From contig JAJYOK010000015.1 in assembly GCA_021796215.1 (NCBI GenBank), positions 1-64,000 of the forward strand: 64,000 bases of DNA. Reading direction: 5' to 3'. The DNA is from Bacteroidota bacterium. Lineage in GTDB: Bacteria > Bacteroidota > Ignavibacteria > UBA10030 > UBA8401. The notes beneath the pieces are model-generated. The model was given only the letters and a program-made list of their open reading frames with translations. It did no database searches and had not been told where the DNA came from. How positions within the stretch are numbered: position 1 is the first letter of the stretch; every line of letters begins with the position of its first letter. The position numbers and the translations under genes were made by a program. Below, piece by piece: positions 17,783-25,903 of the stretch.

Positions 17783-19651
17783 ATGAAACGGTTGTTTTTG
17801 CTCTCGTCATTTTTTCTCTTCTTTACACTCTCATCTTTTTCTCAACAAACGCCATTCCGTTTCGCCTGGCTCTCAGATACGCATGTCGGAAGTGCAACAG
17901 GAGAAGAAGACCTGCGCATTACAGTTCACGATCTCGATACGTTGAAAAATGTCTCCTTTATCATTCTCTCAGGTGATATTACAGAACTTGGATGGAACGA
18001 CCAATTCACACTTGCAAAATCAATGCTCGACAGCTTGAACAAACCGTACTACATCATTCCGGGAAATCACGACACAAAATGGTCGGAATCGGGCTGCACT
18101 ATGTTCGATCGAATTTGGGGCAGCGATCGCTTCGTGTTTGAATATGGCGGATTTCGTTTTATCGGATTGCACGAGGGACCGATTATGCGAATGGGTGACG
18201 GGCATTTTGCGCCGGAAGATCTGCGCTGGCTCGACTCTGTATTAACTGCAATGCCGGATAAAAAACAACCGCTCATCTTTATTACGCATTATCCGGTGGA
18301 TCCAAGCATTGACAATTGGTTTGAAATTACTGACCGTCTCAAGCATTACAACACACAAGTCATTCTTTGCGGCCACGGGCATGCAAATGGGAAATATAAT
18401 TTTGAAGGAATTCCCGGAGTTATGAGCAGATCGAATCTACGCGCACGGCATCCTCTCGGCGGTTACTCAATTGTTGATGTGCGAAATGATACGATGTTTA
18501 TTTCCGAACGAACGCCCGGCGTAGAAACACACACCGCATGGGACACTGTGGTACTTGCTACTCACAATTATGCTGCCGACACAACACATTATCCGCGTCC
18601 CGACTATTCGATCAATCAAAAATATCAAAATGTGAAACCTGTATGGACGGACAACACAAATTATACCATTGCATCGGCGCCGGCTGTAGAAGATAATAAT
18701 GTTGTTGTTGGCAACAGCAGCGGAAATGTAGAATGCTTTTCTCTTGCCGACGGAACAAAACGCTGGACGTTTCATACAAATGCAACCGTCTATTCTACGC
18801 CCGACATTGCAGGTCGAAAAGTTGTATTCGGTTCATCAGATAAAAATATTTACTGTTTGAATGTGAAGGACGGCAAAGAAATTTGGAAAGTAGAAACACA
18901 CGCAGCAGTTGTCGCAGTTCCGCGAATCGTTGACGGTGTTGTGTACATCGGCGGCAGTGACGGAATATTTCGTGCAATTGAACTTTCAACGGGAAAAATA
19001 AAATGGGAATTCCCCGGCATCAAAGCATTCGTTGAATCGAAACCGCTCGTGTACGACGGCGAAGTGATTTTCGGTGCGTGGGATGGAAATTTGTACGCGT
19101 TGAATATCGCCGACGGTTCGCTTTCATGGAAATGGTCGAATGAAAAAAGCTGGCTGGCGCTCGCACCGGCAGCGTGCTGGCCCGTTGCCGCGGACGGAAA
19201 AGTGTACATCGTTGCGCCAGATCGCTTCATCACGTGCCTTGATGCCGCAAGTGGAAAAGAAATTTGGCGTTCGGGCAAACATCAGGTGCGCGAAGCGATA
19301 GGCATTTCAAACGACGGCAGTCGCGTGTATGCAAAATGCATGAACGATACACTCTTTGCCTATTCCACTGCGGCATCAACTGAACAATTTGCATGGATTA
19401 CCGATTGCAAGTACGGTTATGATATTGATCCCTCGATGCCACAGGAAAAAGACGGCGTGGTTTTCTTCGGAACAAAGAATGGGCTTGTCTTTGCGCTCGA
19501 CGGAAAATCCGGTGCCATAGTGTGGGAACACAAGATCGGCAACACGATTGTAAATACTGTTGCTCCGATTGATGCGCGCCGTGTTATCGTAACTGATTTT
19601 GATGGAAAGGTAATATTGCTCCAAAGGAGTTTTCAACTTGAAAACAAGTAA
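17783..19651 (+). CDS. Exported calcineurin-like metallophosphoesterase fused to a PQQ-type beta-propeller
   Basis: 622-aa protein. A signal peptide (residues 1-20, ending SSFS) is followed by a complete metallophosphoesterase domain with WLSDTHVG, LSGDITELGW, PGNHDTKW, FITHYP and CGHGHANG, all five metal-binding blocks. From about residue 275 to the end there are repeated strands of the PQQ/pyrrolo-quinoline propeller type (WTFHTNATVYSTPDIAG, GKEIWKVETHAAVVAVPRI and so on), about seven blades. The start is ATG 17783 behind AAAGGAG. It likely hydrolyses a periplasmic phosphoester; the propeller probably binds a partner or substrate. The next gene starts inside its last codons. Confidence 0.9.
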   Translation: MKRLFLLSSFFLFFTLSSFSQQTPFRFAWLSDTHVGSATGEEDLRITVHDLDTLKNVSFIILSGDITELGWNDQFTLAKSMLDSLNKPYYIIPGNHDTKWSESGCTMFDRIWGSDRFVFEYGGFRFIGLHEGPIMRMGDGHFAPEDLRWLDSVLTAMPDKKQPLIFITHYPVDPSIDNWFEITDRLKHYNTQVILCGHGHANGKYNFEGIPGVMSRSNLRARHPLGGYSIVDVRNDTMFISERTPGVETHTAWDTVVLATHNYAADTTHYPRPDYSINQKYQNVKPVWTDNTNYTIASAPAVEDNNVVVGNSSGNVECFSLADGTKRWTFHTNATVYSTPDIAGRKVVFGSSDKNIYCLNVKDGKEIWKVETHAAVVAVPRIVDGVVYIGGSDGIFRAIELSTGKIKWEFPGIKAFVESKPLVYDGEVIFGAWDGNLYALNIADGSLSWKWSNEKSWLALAPAACWPVAADGKVYIVAPDRFITCLDAASGKEIWRSGKHQVREAIGISNDGSRVYAKCMNDTLFAYSTAASTEQFAWITDCKYGYDIDPSMPQEKDGVVFFGTKNGLVFALDGKSGAIVWEHKIGNTIVNTVAPIDARRVIVTDFDGKVILLQRSFQLENK

Positions 19652-20651
19652 GGGCATACTATTTCTTCTTTGCATCATTATTTCCATCGTTACAGCAGGG
19701 AATCTATCCGCGCAGGAACATCGTGCCGCACTGCAAGGATTCGAAGTAAGCCCAAATTGGAATGAACAGATAAAGACATTTGCCTTCGAGCCTGAAGTTC
19801 GCGTTCACATCAATGTGCCCGCAGCAGAAAAACTTGATTCCCGAAAAGCGACACTGCTCATCTTTTATGCCTTGCCCAATGGCAATACAATTGAACAAAC
19901 TGTGGGCAGGCAATTGGCAGACGGCTTAGATTGGCATTTTAACATTCAACACATCGGCGCGCAAGTACGGCGGCTGCGCGAGATTATGCCGGAAGAAAAT
20001 ATCATCATTGTCTATCTTGAAGCCGGAGGAAAAAGCTGGCCCGCGTGGAGAAGAAAACTCCCGAACAATAGCGAAATTATTTTTCACATAATTGATACAT
20101 TGAAAAACGAGTTTCAGGATTTTCACCCACACGTTGTGTTATCCGGCCACAGCGGCGGCGGAAGTTTCATCTTCGGATTTCTCAACGGCGTTGATTCAAT
20201 TCCGAATTGGATTGAGCGCATTGCTTTCCTCGATGCGAATTACAGTTACGGTGATTCCGCCCACCACGGCGATAAACTTATTGCATGGTTAAATGCCGAC
20301 AGCGCTCACCACCTTAGCGTTATTGCGTATGACGACCGAAATATTATGCTCAATGGAAAGCGTGTCGTTGGTCCGGATGGCGGAACATTTCGCGCAACAC
20401 ACAGAATGCTTGAGCGCTTCGGAAAAAATATCCAATTCACCTTTCACCAGGATTCAACAATTCAACAATACTCGGGACTGAACAACCAAATTGAATTCCT
20501 CATCCACACAAATCCTTCCAACAATATTCTTCACACTATTCTTGTCGAACGAAACGGATTCCTTCATGCAATGACTTTCGGGACGCCGTTCGAATCCGAT
20601 GCCGGAGCGTTTTTCGGAGAACCGATTTATTCGAAATGGATTCAGCCGTAA
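19638..20651 (+). CDS. Exported alpha/beta hydrolase
   Basis: 337-aa secreted esterase-like protein. It has a signal peptide (residues 1-25, ...NLSAQ) and the nucleophile elbow GHSGGG (Ser at about 172) in VVLSGHSGGGSFIFGF. A candidate catalytic His is near the end in NGFLHAMTFG. The TTG start at 19638 is supported by AAGGAG at 19624-19629 and overlaps the end of the phosphoesterase gene by 14 bp, so translation is coupled. Two hairpins follow the stop. The pairing with a metallophosphoesterase suggests stepwise breakdown of one exported substrate; this is inference. Confidence 0.85.
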   Translation: MKTSKGILFLLCIIISIVTAGNLSAQEHRAALQGFEVSPNWNEQIKTFAFEPEVRVHINVPAAEKLDSRKATLLIFYALPNGNTIEQTVGRQLADGLDWHFNIQHIGAQVRRLREIMPEENIIIVYLEAGGKSWPAWRRKLPNNSEIIFHIIDTLKNEFQDFHPHVVLSGHSGGGSFIFGFLNGVDSIPNWIERIAFLDANYSYGDSAHHGDKLIAWLNADSAHHLSVIAYDDRNIMLNGKRVVGPDGGTFRATHRMLERFGKNIQFTFHQDSTIQQYSGLNNQIEFLIHTNPSNNILHTILVERNGFLHAMTFGTPFESDAGAFFGEPIYSKWIQP

Positions 20652-20653
20652 AA

Positions 20654-20725
20654 ATGTCTGACAGCGCTTTTTGCTGCCTGACATAAAGCAAGATGTCAGA
20701 CGGCTGGAAAACGTCGTCAGACATC
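20654..20725 (+). terminator. Two tandem hairpins after the hydrolase gene
   Basis: First hairpin 20654-20684 (ATGTCTGACAGC paired with GCTGCCTGACAT), second 20692-20725 (GATGTCAGAC with GTCAGACATC). Both carry GTC-GAC/TGTC words, and part of the first (TCTGACAGCGC-TTTTGCT) recurs at 53701-53718. They probably end the 17.8-20.65 kb operon and may also belong to a dispersed palindrome family. Confidence 0.55.
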
Positions 20726-20829
20726 ATTTACCCTTTATTTTCAGCAAATCCGCACGCTGAGAACATTACAATATTCCCCAGCGTTATCCGTCTTAATTGG
20801 AAATGGCGCTGAAAGCGACATGAGAAATC

Positions 20830-21405
20830 ATGGAACCTGTATTGGAGACGGCCATCACAGAATCTGCGAACGTAATGTTAGACCGAGCAGTTCGCACCGA
20901 ACGCAAACGCTTGTTCGATTTTATCCGGCGGCGCGTACGTAGCGAAGAAGATGCGGAAGACATTCTGCAGGATGTTTTCTTTCAACTCGCCGCAACGTAC
21001 ACTGTCACCGAACCGATCGAACAATTAACTGCGTGGCTGTTCAAAGTTGCACGGAACAAAATCATTGACTGGTACCGGAAGCGGCGGCCAGAATCGCTGC
21101 CGCAGCGCAATGATGGCTCAGAGACGCCGCTCAATGTAGAAGACATTTTGTTCGATCCGAAGGAAACTCCCGACCGCGTGTTTGCCCGTTCAATGGTCTG
21201 GACGGATCTTGCAGATGCGCTCGACGAACTTCCCGATGAACAGCGTGAGGTGTTTGTGATGCACGAACTGGAAGGAAAAAGCTTCAAAGAAATCGCAGAA
21301 GAAACCGGCGAGCCGATCAACACGTTGCTTTCGCGGAAACATTATGCGGTGCTTTCATTGAGAGAACAGCTTCAAGAATTGTACAACGAATTTGACCAAC
21401 TATAG
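20830..21405 (+). CDS. ECF-type RNA polymerase sigma factor
   Basis: 191-aa sigma-70 family protein of extracytoplasmic-function layout. Region 2 spans about residues 15-90 (RVRSEEDAEDILQDVFFQLA, AWLFKVARNKIIDWYRKRR). Region 4 spans about 125-185 (ALDELPDEQREVFVMHELEG, FKEIAEETGEPINTLLSRKH). No regions 1.1 or 3. It is followed after 9 bp by a small membrane protein gene that may act as its partner. No classical zinc-dependent anti-sigma factor was found nearby. The start ATG has no clear Shine-Dalgarno. Confidence 0.93.
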   Translation: MEPVLETAITESANVMLDRAVRTERKRLFDFIRRRVRSEEDAEDILQDVFFQLAATYTVTEPIEQLTAWLFKVARNKIIDWYRKRRPESLPQRNDGSETPLNVEDILFDPKETPDRVFARSMVWTDLADALDELPDEQREVFVMHELEGKSFKEIAEETGEPINTLLSRKHYAVLSLREQLQELYNEFDQL

Positions 21406-21414
21406 GAGTTCACT

Positions 21415-21768
21415 ATGAAAAAACAATGGATCGTCCGAAGAATTGCAGGGGCAATTGTCATCGCACTCGTTGCTATTACTGTCTTCGGTTTTTTAGTCAT
21501 GCTGTTGTGGAACGCATTGATTCCTGATCTCTTCCACGGACCTGTTGTAACTTTTTGGCAGGCAGTCGGAATCGTGGTGCTTTCTCACATTCTGCTTCGC
21601 GGATGGGGACCGTGGCATCGCGGACATTTCTGGCGGCATGATCGCTGGAAACATCGTTTAGAAGAGAAGCTTTCTGCTATGACGCCGGAAGAACGCGAAA
21701 AATTTAAAGAAGAATGGCGGCGACGATGCGGCTGGAGTCCCGAAAGTTCTGGCGAAAAACCCGCATAG
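21415..21768 (+). CDS. Small membrane protein paired with the ECF sigma factor
   Basis: 117-aa protein with a membrane helix at about residues 10-32 and a second hydrophobic stretch about 45-62 (FWQAVGIVVLSHILLRG). A basic, Trp/His-rich C-terminal tail follows (GPWHRGHFWRHDRWKHR) with an acidic helix SAMTPEEREKFKEEW. A good TAGGAG site precedes the ATG. The tight linkage (9 bp) to the sigma gene suggests it senses or tethers the sigma factor. It does not look like a known anti-sigma fold. The His-rich tail could bind metal; that is inference. Confidence 0.75.
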   Translation: MKKQWIVRRIAGAIVIALVAITVFGFLVMLLWNALIPDLFHGPVVTFWQAVGIVVLSHILLRGWGPWHRGHFWRHDRWKHRLEEKLSAMTPEEREKFKEEWRRRCGWSPESSGEKPA

Positions 21769-21802
21769 CTTTTTTACGCTAAGAAGGGAAAAAAACAAAA
21801 AA

Positions 21803-21880
21803 GGATTAATGGATTGTTGGATAATTGGATTGCAGGAAAACTCAAGCCATAGATCCATCAATCCAATAATCCATTTATCC
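21803..21880. repeat. GGATTGATGGAT palindromic repeat, copy C
   Basis: Longest copy. The left arm GGATTAATGGATTGTTGG and a right arm ending AATCCATTTATCC pair over about 28 positions with a ~20-nt loop. It ends 11 bp before the ATG of the next gene, occupying the place of a ribosome binding site. Confidence 0.8.
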
Positions 21881-21891
21881 AATTTTTTTCT

Positions 21892-22260
21892 ATGACAGGA
21901 GCACAAGATAAAATTCGCAACGCCGTTTCTGAATGGAACGGCGTTACTGTTCATCCGCACCGCTTTGGCGGAATTGAATTTCGGCTCGGAAAACGGGAGC
22001 TCGGACACATTCATGGCGATTCGCTTCTCGATATTCCGTTTCCAATGGCGACACGCCATGAGCTTGTGAATTCTTATCGCGTGCAGCCGCATCATGTTCT
22101 TCCGGAAAGCGGCTGGATCAGTTTTTATATCAAAACGGAAAATGATATTCAGGAAGGAATCGAGTTATTACGTTTGTCGTTCGATATTGCACAAAAATCC
22201 CAACGGGACGCGCTCCAGCGCAGAAAATTGCCGGCGATAAGCGAGCAGAATAAAAAATAA
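21892..22260 (+). CDS. DUF5519 / luciferase-domain small protein
   Basis: 122-aa protein of the family annotated as 'luciferase' domain DUF5519. The core reads HRFGGIEFRLGKRELGHIHG, then DIPFPMATRHELV and HHVLPESGWISFYI. The name comes from a domain associated with fungal luciferases, not from shown light emission. The start ATG follows a palindromic repeat directly and has no Shine-Dalgarno. The gene ends 15 bp before the protease gene. Function unknown. Confidence 0.8.
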   Translation: MTGAQDKIRNAVSEWNGVTVHPHRFGGIEFRLGKRELGHIHGDSLLDIPFPMATRHELVNSYRVQPHHVLPESGWISFYIKTENDIQEGIELLRLSFDIAQKSQRDALQRRKLPAISEQNKK

Positions 22261-22275
22261 TGAGGAGGATTTTTT

Positions 22276-23358
22276 ATGGGAACGGTCATTCCGATTTCAA
22301 ATCAAGACAGGTACAGATCGCAGCCTAACAACAATTCTTCTCGGCCTTTGGCTGATCAGCCTACGGCTGAGCCGCACGACGGCGCGCTGCTTGATGCGTA
22401 CTCTGCAGCAGTCATCGAAGTTGTTGATAAAATTTCGCCAACAGTTGTAAAAATCGAGGTGTCGCACCATATTCCACGGCGGCGCGGAAATCAACGCGAA
22501 GAAAATATTTCAGGAAGCGGTTCAGGTGTTATCTTCACGCCTGATGGATTTATTCTTACCAACAGCCATGTTGTTCACAAAGCCGCTGCGATCAGCGCAA
22601 CGCTTTCCGACGGGCGAAATTTCAAAGCGTCGCTCATCGGCGACGATCCGTTCACAGATTTAGCAGTGATTCGCATTGACCCCGCTTTCGGCGGGGCAGG
22701 CATGCAAAATCTTCCGGCAGCAATATTGGGAGACTCGCAGGCGATCCGTATCGGTCAGCTTGTCATCGCAATCGGAAATCCGTTTGGATTTCAAGCGACA
22801 GTCACGGCTGGCGTTGTTAGTGCATTGGGAAGATCGCTGCGTTCCGGCGGCGGACGTTTAATTGACAACGTTATTCAGACAGACGCGGCATTGAATCCGG
22901 GAAATTCCGGCGGTCCGCTCGTCAACAGCCGCGGCGAAGTCATCGGAATCAACACGGCAATGATTCCGTGGGCGCAGGGAATTTGTTTCTCTATTCCTGT
23001 CAACACCGCAAAATTCATTGCCGCCAGATTAATGAAAGACGGCCGCATTACGCGCGCGTGTCTCGGCATCGGCGGGCAGGTGCTTGATATTGCAAAGCCG
23101 GCACTACGAGCACACCAACTTACCGGCTCACGCGGTGTGATGATTGCTTCCATTGAACACGGCGGCGCGGCGGAAAAAGCGGGGTCGCTGGAGGGAGATG
23201 TAATTATTGATTTCAACGACACACGGGTTGAAAGTATTGACGATCTCCACCGGCTTCTTACAAGCGACATGATCGGACGAGAAGTACATCTCACTGTTTT
23301 ACGTATGGAGAAAAAAATAGCACTCGTCATTGTTCCCGAAGAACTTCCGGGTCAATAG
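22276..23358 (+). CDS. HtrA/Deg-type serine protease with PDZ domain, no signal peptide
   Basis: 360-aa trypsin-like protease. The catalytic triad is visible: His98 in LTNSHVVH, Asp128 in FTDLAVIRID, and Ser211 in NPGNSGGPL. One PDZ domain follows at about residues 255-355 (GVMIASIEHGGAAEKAGSLEGDVI). The N-terminus is hydrophilic with no signal peptide or anchor, so it should be cytoplasmic, unlike most HtrA proteins. AGGAGG before the ATG supports this start. Two palindromic elements are embedded in frame: residues 22-32 (22340-22371) in the N-terminal tail, and about 135-141 (22680-22696) between the Asp strand and the NLPAAILGDS segment. Confidence 0.92.
   Translation: MGTVIPISNQDRYRSQPNNNSSRPLADQPTAEPHDGALLDAYSAAVIEVVDKISPTVVKIEVSHHIPRRRGNQREENISGSGSGVIFTPDGFILTNSHVVHKAAAISATLSDGRNFKASLIGDDPFTDLAVIRIDPAFGGAGMQNLPAAILGDSQAIRIGQLVIAIGNPFGFQATVTAGVVSALGRSLRSGGGRLIDNVIQTDAALNPGNSGGPLVNSRGEVIGINTAMIPWAQGICFSIPVNTAKFIAARLMKDGRITRACLGIGGQVLDIAKPALRAHQLTGSRGVMIASIEHGGAAEKAGSLEGDVIIDFNDTRVESIDDLHRLLTSDMIGREVHLTVLRMEKKIALVIVPEELPGQ
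22340..22371. repeat. GGCTGATC REP-like palindrome inside the htrA-type gene
   Basis: Inverted repeat with outer arms CTCGGC/GCTGAG and a central GGCTGATCAGCC. It encodes PLADQPTAE in the disordered N-terminus. A related hairpin lies between genes at 53750-53785. Confidence 0.65.
22680..22696. repeat. CCCCGC/GCGGGG palindrome inside the htrA-type gene
   Basis: Six-base arms around a 5-base loop in the coding sequence. It encodes an extra DPAFGGAG loop where related proteases run almost directly from the Asp strand to the next conserved segment. Confidence 0.5.
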
Positions 23359-23510
23359 GAAAACTCTGCTATCTTCTTATCACTTCGAACTTCATCGTTC
23401 ATTTCGTATATTCAATAGAGTGCAGTGCGGCTGTTTTTCGATGCGGCGACAGCTGATTCAGACTCGCAAAATATTTAAACATTCATGCATAGCTGAGAAT
23501 CAGGATATTC

Positions 23511-25184
23511 GTGAGCGACAACAAGATTATTTTTTCTATGATTGGCGTTGGGAAAGTCGTTAAGCCCAACAAACAAGTTTTGAAGGATATTTATCTCTCG
23601 TTTTTCTACGGTGCGAAAATTGGTGTGCTCGGATTGAACGGTGCAGGAAAAAGCACATTGCTCCGCATTATTGCCGGCGTGGACAAAGATTATCTCGGCG
23701 AAATCACATCCCAAAAAGGAATTACTTTCGGCTATTTGCCGCAAGAGCCGGAACTTGATCCCGGCAAAACTGTCAAACAAATTGTTGAAGAAGGCGCGCG
23801 GCATATTGTCGATCTTGTACGAGAATATGAAACCGTTTCCGCACAATTCGGTGAACCCGGCGCAGACGTCGACAAACTTCTCGAAAAACAAGGCGCTTTG
23901 CAGGAACGCATTGAACATCTTGACGCATGGGATATTGACAGTAAACTTGAACAGGCAATGGATGCGCTCCGCTGCCCGCCTGGCGATACAGCAGTTTCAG
24001 TGCTGTCGGGCGGCGAACGGCGCAGAGTCGCCTTGTGCCGGTTGCTGCTGCAGGAACCTGACGTCCTTTTGCTCGACGAGCCGACAAATCATCTTGATGC
24101 CGAATCGGTCGCATGGCTTGAGCTTCATCTGAAACAATACAAGGGAACGGTCATCGCGGTGACGCACGACCGTTATTTCCTTGACAATGTTGCCGGATGG
24201 ATTTTAGAACTTGACCGCGGCGAGGGAATTCCTTTCGAGGGAAATTATTCGTCGTGGCTTGAACAGAAAAAGCACCGCCTTGAAATTGAAGAGAAGCAGG
24301 AATCAAAACGACAGCGAATGCTCGCCCGTGAATTGGAGTGGGTGCGGTTGAACCCGAAAGGACGGCATGCAAAAAGCAAGGCGCGTGTTACTGCATACGA
24401 AAAAATGCTCGCTGAACAAAGCGATACGCGCGATGAAGAGATCGAAATCTTTATTCCGCCCGGACCCAGGCTCGGCCGCACAGTCATCGAAGCAAACGAT
24501 GTGGCGAAATCGTTCGGCGAAAAACTGCTCGTTGAAAACCTGAATTTCTCGCTTCCTCCCGGCGGCATTATCGGCGTTATCGGACCGAACGGCGCGGGAA
24601 AAACCACTTTGTTCCGCATGATCACCGGCGAAGAAAAGCCCGATGCCGGAATGATGACAATCGGTGAAACGGTGAAGCTCGCGTATGTTGACCAAAATCG
24701 TCCGCTCGATCCGAATAAAACGATCTGGCAGGAAATTTCCGGCGGTGAAGACATACTGCTGCTCGGCAATCGTGAAGTGAACTCGCGTGCGTATGTCGCG
24801 CGATTCAATTTCAGCGGGACAGACCAGCAAAAATTGACGGCGCAAATTTCCGGCGGCGAACGTAACAGGGTTCATCTTGCAAAGATTTTACGAGAAGGTG
24901 CGAACGTTCTTCTTCTGGATGAACCGACAAATGATCTCGACGTCAATACGCTTCGCGCGCTGGAAGAAGCGCTGCTGAATTTTGCCGGATGCGCTGTTGT
25001 TATTTCTCACGACCGCTGGTTTCTCGACAGAATTGCAACGCACATTCTTGCGTTCGAAGGAGAAAGCAAAGTCGTCTGGTTCGACGGCAACTTTTCCGAA
25101 TATGAAGAGAATCGCCGCAGGCAGCTCGGCATTGCTGCCGACCAACCGCACCGCATCAAATACAAAAAATTGATACGGGAATAG
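23511..25184 (+). CDS. ettA: Energy-dependent translational throttle protein EttA (ABC-F ATPase)
   Basis: 557-aa ABC-F protein, the usual EttA length. It has two ATPase domains, with Walker A motifs GLNGAGKST (about residue 43) and GPNGAGKTT (about 361). The signatures are [11 protein letters not shown] and ISGGERNRVHL; the Walker B ends are LLLDEPTNHLD and LLLDEPTNDLD. An arm and linker lie between. EttA binds the ribosomal E site and couples early elongation to ATP level. The GTG start at 23511 has CAGGA upstream. It appears to be a single gene. Confidence 0.95.
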   Translation: MSDNKIIFSMIGVGKVVKPNKQVLKDIYLSFFYGAKIGVLGLNGAGKSTLLRIIAGVDKDYLGEITSQKGITFGYLPQEPELDPGKTVKQIVEEGARHIVDLVREYETVSAQFGEPGADVDKLLEKQGALQERIEHLDAWDIDSKLEQAMDALRCPPGDTAVSVLSGGERRRVALCRLLLQEPDVLLLDEPTNHLDAESVAWLELHLKQYKGTVIAVTHDRYFLDNVAGWILELDRGEGIPFEGNYSSWLEQKKHRLEIEEKQESKRQRMLARELEWVRLNPKGRHAKSKARVTAYEKMLAEQSDTRDEEIEIFIPPGPRLGRTVIEANDVAKSFGEKLLVENLNFSLPPGGIIGVIGPNGAGKTTLFRMITGEEKPDAGMMTIGETVKLAYVDQNRPLDPNKTIWQEISGGEDILLLGNREVNSRAYVARFNFSGTDQQKLTAQISGGERNRVHLAKILREGANVLLLDEPTNDLDVNTLRALEEALLNFAGCAVVISHDRWFLDRIATHILAFEGESKVVWFDGNFSEYEENRRRQLGIAADQPHRIKYKKLIRE

Positions 25185-25222
25185 GCACAGAACGTGAACT
25201 TCTTAAGACATTCAGTCTCGCA

Positions 25223-25582
25223 GTGAAAACTTTGATGCGTTTACTACAAAACACGGTTTCGGTTATTCTTCTTGCAAGCTACGGCTTTGTCGGCGGCGCA
25301 GGAATTGTTGCAGCATGGGCTAAGCTTCTTAATTCTGGCGGCGAACCACGCACCGTTTCAACCGCAAAAGCATCACGGCCGTTGACTTCTCTGCCGGTCT
25401 ACGTGCAGGCATCGCAAAGCCCAACCACATCGAAATATGATTCGATTCATGAAGCCGTTCTTACAGAGCACACACCAACTTCCTTTGTAAAGGAATTACC
25501 GTGTGCTGCTCTGGTGTCAGTCCCGAGCGTTTCAACACCATTACTTCATTATTTTTCTCCCCGAAGTCCTCCGCGTTCATAA
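25223..25582 (+). CDS. Hypothetical small protein with one membrane helix
   Basis: 119 aa from a GTG at 25223 (an ATG at 25235 is possible). A hydrophobic Gly-rich helix covers residues 12-33 (VILLASYGFVGGAGIVAAWA). The rest is a Ser/Thr/Pro-rich tail. No family recognised and no clear ribosome binding site. Codon pattern is acceptable, so I list it as possible. Confidence 0.4.
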   Translation: MKTLMRLLQNTVSVILLASYGFVGGAGIVAAWAKLLNSGGEPRTVSTAKASRPLTSLPVYVQASQSPTTSKYDSIHEAVLTEHTPTSFVKELPCAALVSVPSVSTPLLHYFSPRSPPRS

Positions 25583-25669
25583 TCATCATTTCCCGAAACG
25601 TATATCATTTTTAAACAATTATGTGAACCGCAGCGATGTGGTGCGCGCTTTTTTAAAGCGAGGACGATT

Positions 25670-25804
25670 ATGAAAACCCAGGAAAAAAACATTCCTTTGC
25701 CCGATGAACAACCCGGTCCATTTCCGGTAACACTGATCATTTTGTTGACGGTAATTGGCGCGGCATTGTTGTTTGTTGCCGCGAAATTGTTCGGCATCGT
25801 GTAA
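25670..25804 (+). CDS. 44-residue single-helix membrane protein
   Basis: Short ORF from ATG 25670 with GAGGA six bases upstream. It has a polar, Pro-rich N-terminus (MKTQEKNIPLPDEQPGPFP) followed by one transmembrane helix (VTLIILLTVIGAALLFVAAK). A clear terminator hairpin begins 11 bp after the stop. Start, helix and terminator together make this a convincing small gene. Size and shape suit an accessory subunit of a membrane complex, but no partner is identifiable. Confidence 0.7.
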   Translation: MKTQEKNIPLPDEQPGPFPVTLIILLTVIGAALLFVAAKLFGIV

Positions 25805-25814
25805 ATTTCTGCAA

Positions 25815-25849
25815 CCCTGCCAGCGTCCTGCTGGCAGGGCTGTATTTTA
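25815..25849 (+). terminator. Intrinsic terminator after the 44-residue gene
   Basis: Perfect 10-bp stem CCCTGCCAGC/GCTGGCAGGG with a 5-nt loop (25815-25839), followed by CTGTATTTT. Confidence 0.8.
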
Positions 25850-25867
25850 AAAAGTGTCGTTCAATGC

Positions 25868-25890
25868 ATCCCGACTTGTCGGGATTTTTT
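25868..25890 (+). terminator. Terminator-like hairpin directly before the ABC permease start
   Basis: Stem ATCCCGAC/GTCGGGAT followed by five more Ts, ending only 13 bp before the ATG at 25904. No room remains for a separate promoter between hairpin and start. It may be an attenuator, or a second end for the upstream transcript. Confidence 0.6.
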
Positions 25891-25903
25891 GTATATTTTC
25901 CCC

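Noticed and set aside
20726-20829. ECF-type autoregulated promoter before the sigma gene
   Set aside because: GAACATT and CGTCTTA words exist, but their spacing (21 bp) does not fit known ECF promoters.
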